From assembly GCA_046538945.1 (NCBI GenBank), contig JBKHHW010000177.1:1-6498 (forward strand): DNA of 6,498 bases, in the 5' to 3' direction. The notes beneath the pieces were generated by a model. The model was given only the letters and a program-made list of their open reading frames with translations. It searched no databases and was not told the DNA's origin. This document shows, one piece after another, positions 1 to 4,242 of this stretch. Source of the stretch: JAEZKC01 sp046538945. GTDB taxonomy: Bacteria; Fibrobacterota; Chitinivibrionia; Chitinivibrionales; Chitinispirillaceae. A program made the position numbers and the translations under genes. Every line of letters begins with the position of its first letter. Position 1 is the first letter of the stretch.

Positions 1-298
1 TATACTTGCTGTAAAAAGACTTGAATTCCTCTGTTGAGAGGAAATTTATCATGGTGCCGGTTGCAAGTACGAGAGCATCGATGTTTTCATTTGTGGGCAG
101 TTCGTAAATCGCATTGTACTGGTATTGGTAATCATAAGGGGCTTTGGGAGATTTGCCGGGGAAAATCATCACATTTACATCGGCGGAAACTGCGGAGTCG
201 GTTATGCCTTTGCACAATGTCTGGGTATATGAATTTTCCAGCTCAGAAATAAAGAAACCAATGGTCGGTCTCCTTTTTTTTCCACACCATTTCTTCAT
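1..298 (-). CDS. LacI/periplasmic-binding-type sensor domain protein, N-terminal part only (cut by window edge)
   Basis: The minus strand reads open from ATG at 298-296 to the left edge, giving 99 residues. After a short basic start (MKKWCGKKRR), residues 11-20 read PTIGFFISEL, the first beta strand of a type I periplasmic-binding/LacI effector domain. ENSYTQTLCKGI follows as the first helix, then VNVMIFPGKS (strand 2), then NIDALVLATG (residues 72-81), the usual IDALVL strand. There is no helix-turn-helix ahead of the domain and no clear signal peptide, so this is neither a classical LacI repressor nor an exported binding protein. In known relatives such a cytoplasmic N-terminal domain often precedes GGDEF, histidine kinase or other signalling domains; the rest lies outside the window, so that is inference. 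An in-frame TAA lies upstream (plus 354-356), with no other ATG, GTG or TTG between, so 298 is the best start. A weak GGGGA lies about 7 bases upstream. Divergent from hisS. Confidence 0.75.
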   Translation of the reverse strand, partial: MKKWCGKKRRPTIGFFISELENSYTQTLCKGITDSAVSADVNVMIFPGKSPKAPYDYQYQYNAIYELPTNENIDALVLATGTMINFLSTEEFKSFYSKY

Positions 299-364
299 GA
301 TTGTTCCCCGTGAAAAGATCCTTGATGATCTATCCCGAATAATTCTGTTTTAGATCGGTCACAC

Positions 365-393
365 TATATAATAAAGAAATTAAACCTTGGCAA
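365..393 (-). promoter_or_regulatory. Putative sigma-70 promoter for the sensor-domain gene
   Basis: Read on the minus strand, TTGCCA (393-388, 5 of 6 to the -35 consensus) is followed after 17 bases by TATATA (370-365). A slightly later TATAGT (368-363) would give a 19-base spacer. Transcription would begin near 358, leaving a leader of about 60 bases before the ATG at 298. Supported by pattern and position only. Confidence 0.5.
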
Positions 394-424
394 CACCTAC
401 AAGGTACCAATATAACAATTTTTT

Positions 425-452
425 TTGACAAAATATGGTATTCAGTCAGAAT
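425..452 (+). promoter_or_regulatory. Putative sigma-70 promoter for hisS
   Basis: A perfect -35 TTGACA (425-430) preceded by a run of T is followed after 16 bases by CAGAAT (447-452, 4 of 6 to TATAAT). It would start transcription near 459 and leave a leader of about 125 bases. That leader shows no run of histidine codons and no T-box-like elements. It holds only a small 5-bp hairpin (CGACT 531-535 with AGTCG 541-545), so I see no attenuator. A second TATAAT lies at 367-372 but has no good -35. Confidence 0.5.
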
Positions 453-572
453 TCTTTAGCTGTATCACTGCCGTTTTTATTCAGAATATCCCCTATCAGG
501 TCACCACAGTTACTATTTTATGGCTCTTTTCGACTCAGGAAGTCGTCACTATCTAAACTTTCAGCTACGTTC

Positions 573-578
573 AGAGGA
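573..578 (+). promoter_or_regulatory. Ribosome binding site that fixes the hisS start
   Basis: AGAGGA ends 7 bases before the ATG at 586. The upstream in-frame ATG at 520 has only T-rich sequence before it and would add 22 residues that do not resemble a HisRS N-terminus. This site therefore favours 586. Confidence 0.7.
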
Positions 579-585
579 CATCGAT

Positions 586-1890
586 ATGGCAGTATCCCAA
601 GGACCAAAAGGCACCCGAGATCTGTATCCGGAAGAGATGGCATTTCAGCAGTTTATGTTCGATTCGTGGCACAGGACGTGTCGCAGGTACGGTTTTGAGC
701 AGTATGAAGGTCCGATGTTCGAACATCTGGAACTCTACACCCAGAAGTCTGGTGATGAGATTGAAAAACAGCTATACGCTTTTGAGGACAAAGGGGGAAG
801 GATGATCGCCCTCCGTCCGGAACTGACCCCTACGCTCGCACGGATGGTTGCGGCAAAGGGAACCAATCTTAAACGCCCGGTGCGCTGGTATTCGATTCCG
901 CGGCTTTTCCGTTACGAGAGGATGCAGAAAGGTCGCCTGCGGGAATTCATTCAGCTCAATATGGATATTCTGGGAGTGGAGGATGTGATTGCGGATGCGG
1001 AGCTCATTGCCGCATCGGTGGCAATGATGAAAGATCTGGGATTAACAGAAGAGGATTTCAAGGTAAGGATATCCAGCCGTACCCTTTTGGAAGAACTTTT
1101 TCTGAAGTTCGGCGTGCAGAAAGAGGCTTTGGCCTCCCTCTACGCACTGCTGGACAAAAAGACCAAAATTCCTCCAGAAAGTTACACTCAGGAGATGGAG
1201 AATCTCATTCCGCGGGATGAGATCAGATCGAAAGTTGATGAGGTGTTTTCGGCCGGGACACTGGGAGATATTGAAAGAATCGGCGGGTCGGATCTGCCTG
1301 CATTTCAAGAACTCAAGGAGCTTTTCACACTCCTTGAAACATACGGTCTGGCCAGCTATGCTGTTTTCGATATAGGAATCGTTCGCGGTCTTGCCTATTA
1401 CACCGGCATTGTTTTCGAACTTTTTGATGTGAGGAAGAATCTGCGTGCTATTGCCGGAGGAGGCAGATACGACAAACTGGTGAGCCTTTACGGAGGGCCG
1501 GCTACACCTGCGGTGGGGTTTGCCGCAGGAGATGTGGTACTGGGGGAACTGCTAAAGGAAAAGGGGTTACTTCCTCCTTCGGCTTCGCGAAGTGATCTGT
1601 TTTTGATAACAATCGAAAACAGTGTCTACCCTCAAACCATCAAAACGGCCCAGCAGCTCCGAAACAACGGTATTGCGTGTGAATTCACTTTGAAAAGAGG
1701 TGTCAATATTGGAAAACAGCTCAAGAATGCGAATGCGGCTCGTTCCAGATTCGCACTTTTTATCGGGGGTGAGGAAGCAAGCCGGGGAATGATGAAACTA
1801 AAAAATCTTGACAGCGGGCTGGAAGAGCTTGTTCCCGGGCATAACGTTGTTGAAACAGTCCTAAAAAAAATAAAGGGTGAGTCCGATTAG
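586..1890 (+). CDS. hisS: Histidyl-tRNA synthetase
   Basis: Class II aminoacyl-tRNA synthetase that activates histidine with ATP and charges tRNA-His in the cytoplasm; 434 residues, normal for the family. The start matches the typical HisRS opening (KGTRDLYPEE, residues 8-17). ALRPELTPTLARM (75-87) is the substrate-binding TPT region. Motif 2 is RLFRYERMQKGRLREF (106-121), where the arginines bind ATP. The HisRS-specific HisA motif is RGLAYYTGIVFE (268-279), with its catalytic arginine. Motif 3 begins at AIAGGGRYDKL (288-298) and continues as PAVGFAAGDVVLGELL. The anticodon-binding domain fills about 335-430, with LFLITIENS at its first strand. The motif 3 tail reads GDVVL where the E. coli-type enzyme has GxERL, so the usual motif 3 arginine is absent. 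Together with RGLAYYTG in place of RGLDYYN, this places it in a non-E. coli-type HisRS branch. Single gene with its own promoter and terminator; convergent with fliS. Confidence 0.97.
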   Translation: MAVSQGPKGTRDLYPEEMAFQQFMFDSWHRTCRRYGFEQYEGPMFEHLELYTQKSGDEIEKQLYAFEDKGGRMIALRPELTPTLARMVAAKGTNLKRPVRWYSIPRLFRYERMQKGRLREFIQLNMDILGVEDVIADAELIAASVAMMKDLGLTEEDFKVRISSRTLLEELFLKFGVQKEALASLYALLDKKTKIPPESYTQEMENLIPRDEIRSKVDEVFSAGTLGDIERIGGSDLPAFQELKELFTLLETYGLASYAVFDIGIVRGLAYYTGIVFELFDVRKNLRAIAGGGRYDKLVSLYGGPATPAVGFAAGDVVLGELLKEKGLLPPSASRSDLFLITIENSVYPQTIKTAQQLRNNGIACEFTLKRGVNIGKQLKNANAARSRFALFIGGEEASRGMMKLKNLDSGLEELVPGHNVVETVLKKIKGESD

Positions 1891-1917
1891 GAACTCGCCC
1901 TTTTGGGCAGTTTTTTT
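1872..1917. terminator. Bidirectional intrinsic terminator shared by hisS and fliS
   Basis: AAGGGTGAGTCC (from 1873) pairs with GGAACTCGCCCTT (1890-1902) through one bulge and one T-G pair, around a short loop. On the plus strand it is followed by TTTT and then TTTTTTT (1911-1917). On the minus strand the stem is followed by TATTTTTTTT (1871-1863 region). A second small hairpin, GCCC-TTTT-GGGC (1897-1908), shares the right arm. The left arm and the hisS stop codon overlap, so the terminator begins inside the coding sequence. Confidence 0.85.
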
Positions 1918-1933
1918 CAGCAGACTGGGATTT

Positions 1934-2353
1934 TTAACCTGATACTGCATTGTTTTCCAGGTCCAGAGCCGGTGAGGATTCAGCTTTCACTTTAAGGGAT
2001 GCCTCTGCCCAGGCGGAGCGCAACTGGTTCAGATACCCCAAAACTTCTTCGATTTTACTTTTATCATTGTGAATGTTCGCTTCGACAGTGGCCTGGAACA
2101 TATAGTCGTAGAGGCTGAACAGATTCACGGCGATCTCGCCCACATTAAGATCAAGAGAACTCTGCAGTTCACTCAAGGCATCCTGGATTTTGAAAATGTG
2201 CTTCGTTCGTTCCTCGACGAGTTTTTTGTCTTCATATTTCTCCAGTGCAAGCTTGGCGTGCTTGATCGCAACATCGTAGGTGATGAGTATCAGTTTACCC
2301 TGATCCGTCGTGTCGATGCTGACATTTCTGTAGGCGCTGTATCCCTGTCTCAT
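1934..2353 (-). CDS. fliS: Flagellar export chaperone FliS
   Basis: FliS binds the disordered C-terminus of newly made flagellin in the cytoplasm. It prevents premature polymerisation and delivers the subunit to the flagellar type III export gate. The protein is 139 residues, slightly long for a family of about 120-140, and all-helical. The N-terminal signature AYRNVSIDTTDQGKLILITY (residues 7-26), followed by D27, matches the FliS pattern AYxxxxxxTxxxxxLIxMLYD. The later helix VGEIAVNLFSLYDYM (71-85) and EVLGYLNQLRSAW (103-115) are also typical. The last 20 or so residues are a non-conserved tail. A strong GGGAGG (2364-2359) lies 5 bases before the ATG, fixing the start. The usual partner fliD and flagellin genes are not adjacent, so this copy stands alone. 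It is convergent with hisS and preceded by a sigma-28-like promoter. Confidence 0.93.
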   Translation of the reverse strand: MRQGYSAYRNVSIDTTDQGKLILITYDVAIKHAKLALEKYEDKKLVEERTKHIFKIQDALSELQSSLDLNVGEIAVNLFSLYDYMFQATVEANIHNDKSKIEEVLGYLNQLRSAWAEASLKVKAESSPALDLENNAVSG

Positions 2354-2409
2354 GAAATCCTCCCTCTCTGTCTCAGATGCAGCTCGGCATTATGGTCATC
2401 ACATTAACT

Positions 2410-2437
2410 CTATCGGAATTGCTGAAAAAAAACTTTA
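2410..2437 (-). promoter_or_regulatory. Sigma-28 (FliA)-type flagellar promoter for fliS
   Basis: On the minus strand TAAAGTTT (2437-2430) is identical to the sigma-28 -35 consensus. TCCGATAG (2417-2410) matches the -10 consensus GCCGATAA at 6 of 8 positions. The gap between the two boxes is 12 bases, one longer than the usual 11. Transcription would start about 50 bases before the fliS ATG. The boxes and the downstream flagellar gene support each other, although the extra spacer base may weaken it. Confidence 0.75.
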
Positions 2438-2454
2438 ATGTTTATGAGCATTCG

Positions 2455-2482
2455 ACGTCAAGGTTTAACGTTCATGGTTGTA
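2455..2482. repeat. Decayed copy of the CGTTCAA/GGTTCAA heptamer repeat
   Basis: Aligned with the perfect repeat at 6471-6498, this stretch (ACGTCAAGGTTTAACGTTCA and onward) keeps about 23 of 28 positions with one single-base gap. The first heptamer has a deletion, the second and third one substitution each, and the fourth two. It lies between the fliS and mce promoters without overlapping either. Confidence 0.55.
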
Positions 2483-2500
2483 TATTCACTCAAAAAAATA

Positions 2501-2530
2501 TGAACAGGTCCAGACGCATTAATGTATAAT
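2501..2530 (+). promoter_or_regulatory. Putative promoter for the mce gene (distal)
   Basis: A perfect TATAAT (2525-2530) is preceded after 18 bases by TGAACA (2501-2506, 4 of 6 to the -35 consensus). Transcription from about 2537 would give a leader of about 87 bases containing the hairpins at 2548-2573. Confidence 0.45.
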
Positions 2531-2547
2531 AGTGCCATATTTGCGAT

Positions 2548-2573
2548 GAACACTCAAGGGGTGTTTCTCCTTT
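2548..2573 (+). other. Two mutually exclusive hairpins in the mce leader
   Basis: Stem A pairs AACACTC (2549-2555) with GGGTGTT (2559-2565) over a 3-base loop. Stem B pairs AAGGGG (2556-2561) with CTCCTT (2567-2572) over a 5-base loop. They share bases 2559-2561 and cannot form together. Neither is followed directly by a clear T-run; TTTTTT occurs at 2583-2588. A regulatory role is only possible, not shown. Confidence 0.25.
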
Positions 2574-2586
2574 ACGGGTGTATTTT

Positions 2587-2615
2587 TTGACTTTCACTTT
2601 TCGTTCAGCTATCTT
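2587..2615 (+). promoter_or_regulatory. Putative proximal mce promoter that would give a leaderless mRNA
   Basis: TTGACT (2587-2592, 5 of 6) and TATCTT (2610-2615, 4 of 6) are 17 bases apart. The expected start point falls at about 2622-2624, essentially on the ATG at 2624. This gene has no Shine-Dalgarno sequence, which fits leaderless translation. Confidence 0.35.
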
Positions 2616-2623
2616 TCTTGTTT

Positions 2624-3508
2624 ATGAGTGACCGAAAACTGGGCTATCTGATAATAATTCTGTTGTTTCTGCTGTCCGTTTCCGCAATTTGCTACTTTGC
2701 ATGGATTGCCTTTTCACCAAAGGACATCAGAACTGTTGTATTTGAGGAGGTGGGAAGCCTTACCATTCAGGATCCGGTGTGTATGAACGGAGTTGAGGTG
2801 GGGATGGTGCGCGATATGAAGCACAAGGACAACAAAATTCATGTGCAGATAGAGTCAAAAGATCACTTTGCTATCCGCACCAGCAGCAAGATTAGACTGG
2901 TTGTGAAAGGAATCATGGGTGATCGCTATATCGAAATCAGCAGTGGTGATCTGAACGATCCTCTGATTGATAAAAACCGGGTCCTAAATGGTGTATTTGT
3001 GATGGGACCATCCGAAGTTCTCGCCTATATCGACATACTCAAAGAAACTATAACCGATATCAAGGATGTCATCGGCTTGATGCGCCATGGTGAAGAAGCG
3101 CAGCCTTCGTTCGTGGAACGTTTCGGCGAAGTCGTCATCAGCCTCGATTCTCTATCGGGATCCATAATGACAGTTTTCACTGAAATTGACCGGAGCATTA
3201 CCCCCGGATTGGATTCTGCCGCGGTTCTACTCAAAAAATCGGCGTTTTTCACCTCCAAACTGTCCCAAACCGTGCCGCAAATGATCTCCACTGTTGATTC
3301 CCTTATCATTAAAACAGGTGAAATCATCCCCCAGGTAGATACACTACTGGCAAAAAGCCAGAACATAGCGGCGAAACTGGATTCGGACAACAAACTGCTC
3401 TGGGGTAACCAACTGGAGGACGTACAGATAAAGCTCGAGTCGGTGAAACAATCGATCCATGATTTGCGTTCGTACGGGCTGGATTTGTATGTGAAGCCGA
3501 AGTTGTGA
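2624..3508 (+). CDS. MCE/MlaD-domain envelope protein (orphan lipid-transport substrate-binding subunit)
   Basis: MCE proteins are anchored in the inner membrane and form rings or tubes that carry phospholipids or other lipids across the periplasm, usually with an MlaE-type permease and MlaF-type ATPase. The protein has 294 residues from ATG 2624. One hydrophobic anchor spans about residues 7-29 (LGYLIIILLFLLSVSAICYF). The MCE domain follows at about 36-110, with the typical VGSLTIQDPVCMNGVEVGMV (43-62) and the later IRLVVKGIMGDRYIEI (90-105). The remainder (about 130-290) is predicted helical, with hydrophobic heptad-like stretches such as IPQVDTLLAKSQNIAAKLDS, as in the tube-forming helices of MlaD/PqiB-like proteins. 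No permease or ATPase gene is adjacent, so its partners must be encoded elsewhere. A TTG at 2618 would add two residues; neither start has a Shine-Dalgarno sequence. Family assignment is firm; substrate and exact system are unknown. Confidence 0.85.
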   Translation: MSDRKLGYLIIILLFLLSVSAICYFAWIAFSPKDIRTVVFEEVGSLTIQDPVCMNGVEVGMVRDMKHKDNKIHVQIESKDHFAIRTSSKIRLVVKGIMGDRYIEISSGDLNDPLIDKNRVLNGVFVMGPSEVLAYIDILKETITDIKDVIGLMRHGEEAQPSFVERFGEVVISLDSLSGSIMTVFTEIDRSITPGLDSAAVLLKKSAFFTSKLSQTVPQMISTVDSLIIKTGEIIPQVDTLLAKSQNIAAKLDSDNKLLWGNQLEDVQIKLESVKQSIHDLRSYGLDLYVKPKL

Positions 3509-3535
3509 GAAAGACGTTTATGGTGAGAGTATTGG

Positions 3536-3562
3536 CACTGGTTCGATCCGGGTCCGGTGTTT
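3536..3562 (+). terminator. Weak possible terminator after mce
   Basis: CACTGG (3536-3541) can pair with CCGGTG (3554-3559, one G-T pair) over a 12-base loop, followed by TTTAGTTT. It is a poor match to an intrinsic terminator. The stronger hairpin at 3588-3617 may end mce transcripts instead. Confidence 0.25.
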
Positions 3563-3577
3563 AGTTTCGGTCAGCAC

Positions 3578-3617
3578 AAAAAAACAAGCCCCGGTAATCG
3601 AACTCGACTACCGGGGC
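3578..3617 (-). terminator. Intrinsic terminator of the RRM gene
   Basis: GCCCCGGTA (3588-3596) and TACCGGGGC (3609-3617) form a perfect 9-bp stem, with a further 3-bp inner stem. On the minus strand it is followed by TTGTTTTTTTG (3587-3577), a good U-tract, about 25 bases after the RRM stop codon. On the plus strand only ATTTT follows, so it could also stop mce transcripts weakly. Confidence 0.85.
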
Positions 3618-3642
3618 ATTTTCAGCTATTCTGAGCAGTTGC

Positions 3643-3954
3643 TTACCAGCGGTTTCTGGAATTGAAATCGCCGCGTCCTCCCCCACCCCCGAAACCACCT
3701 CTTTCCCTTCTGGGCTGGCGTTCACGGGCTAAGTCGACTTTGATCTGGCGACCTTCGAATTCCTTGTCGTTGAGAGCGCTGGCAGCTTCATCAGCATTCT
3801 CCATCTCCACAAAGCAGAACCCGCGTGCACGGCCGCTCATGGGATCCTTGATGATGTTAACAGATTCGACCTCTCCGTACTGAGAGAAAAGGTCCTTGAC
3901 AGATTCTTCTGTCGCTTTGAACGGCAGGTTGCCCACATAGAGCTTCTTCGGCAT
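3643..3954 (-). CDS. Small glycine-tailed RRM RNA-binding protein
   Basis: A single RNA recognition motif protein of 103 residues, binding single-stranded RNA in the cytoplasm. RNP2 is LYVGNL (residues 5-10) and RNP1 is RGFCFVEM (44-51), with two aromatic residues in RNP1 (F46, F48) and one in RNP2 (Y6) placed to stack on bases. The fold continues through ADEAASALNDKEFEGRQIKV (54-73). The C-terminal 25 or so residues are arginine- and glycine-rich (RRERGGFGGGGGRGDF), like the tails of cyanobacterial Rbp and similar bacterial RRM proteins. In those families many members respond to cold or act in RNA stability; that role here is inference. AAGGAGGG (3969-3962) lies 7 bases before the ATG, indicating strong translation. 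Convergent with mce; the spacer of nearly 290 bases makes co-transcription with rarA less likely but does not exclude it. Confidence 0.93.
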   Translation of the reverse strand: MPKKLYVGNLPFKATEESVKDLFSQYGEVESVNIIKDPMSGRARGFCFVEMENADEAASALNDKEFEGRQIKVDLARERQPRRERGGFGGGGGRGDFNSRNRW

Positions 3955-3961
3955 TATTATG

Positions 3962-3969
3962 CCCTCCTT
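3962..3969 (-). promoter_or_regulatory. Strong Shine-Dalgarno site of the RRM gene
   Basis: AAGGAGGG on the minus strand is close to a perfect anti-16S match at ideal spacing (7 bases). It suggests high expression and confirms the start at 3954. Confidence 0.85.
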
Positions 3970-4077
3970 GAAAAGAAATAATGATTCCGCTGGTTCTCAG
4001 GCCAGACTGGAATGGGAACATTGAGACTTTAATGCTGGAAATCTACACTTCTTTTGAGGAGGTGTCGATTTCTGGTC

Positions 4078-4097
4078 AAGAAGTCTTCTTCGCGAAG
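4078..4097. repeat. Two overlapping short palindromes upstream of the RRM gene
   Basis: AAGAAG-T-CTTCTT (4078-4090) is an inverted repeat with a 1-base centre. CTTCGCGAAG (4088-4097) is a perfect 10-bp palindrome sharing three bases with it. They overlap the candidate -10 box and start point of the RRM promoter, a typical place for an operator. No known operator is recognised. Confidence 0.35.
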
Positions 4098-4122
4098 TAT
4101 ACGTTCTTGCCGCTGAAATCAA
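4096..4122 (-). promoter_or_regulatory. Weak candidate promoter for the RRM gene
   Basis: On the minus strand TTGATT (4122-4117, 4 of 6) and TATACT (4101-4096, 5 of 6) are 15 bases apart, a short spacer. The leader would be about 135 bases. I see no better promoter in the 3955-4242 spacer. That spacer otherwise holds A/T-rich sequence (4160-4220) and no credible gene. After the rarA stop there is only a small hairpin (TCTGA-AAA-TCAGA on the minus strand, near 4224-4236) and no clean U-tract. Confidence 0.25.
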
Positions 4123-4242
4123 CTCTTGGTAGCAAACTATCAGGCAATGACGAAACGCGAGTTATAATAAATTTAATAAGCAACGAACTAGATGTGCAAA
4201 GTTTTTTTTAAAATTTTTTCAGTTCTGATTTTCAGAGGGGGA

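Noticed and set aside
34..353. Two plus-strand open frames near the left edge
   Set aside because: They lie opposite the sensor-domain gene, whose minus-strand translation gives a clear protein family. These are shadows.
520..585. N-terminal extension of hisS from ATG 520
   Set aside because: No ribosome binding site at 520, an atypical sequence for a HisRS N-terminus, and a good site before ATG 586.
459..585. T-box or histidine leader attenuator in the hisS leader
   Set aside because: No histidine-rich leader peptide, no T-box-like sequence and no terminator hairpin; only a 5-bp stem at 531-545.
3536..3559. tRNA-like T-loop motif (GGTTCGATCC) after mce
   Set aside because: The T-stem has a G-G mismatch, and no anticodon arm, D-arm or acceptor stem can be drawn around it. 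A chance match.
3981..4211. Plus-strand open frame of 76 codons in the RRM-rarA spacer
   Set aside because: It has no Shine-Dalgarno site, no recognisable domain and no promoter at the right distance, and it lies over the likely RRM leader. Probably chance.
4163..4220. Plus-strand TATAAT followed by T-runs as a small RNA gene
   Set aside because: No acceptable -35 box and no hairpin before the T-runs; the region is simply A/T-rich.
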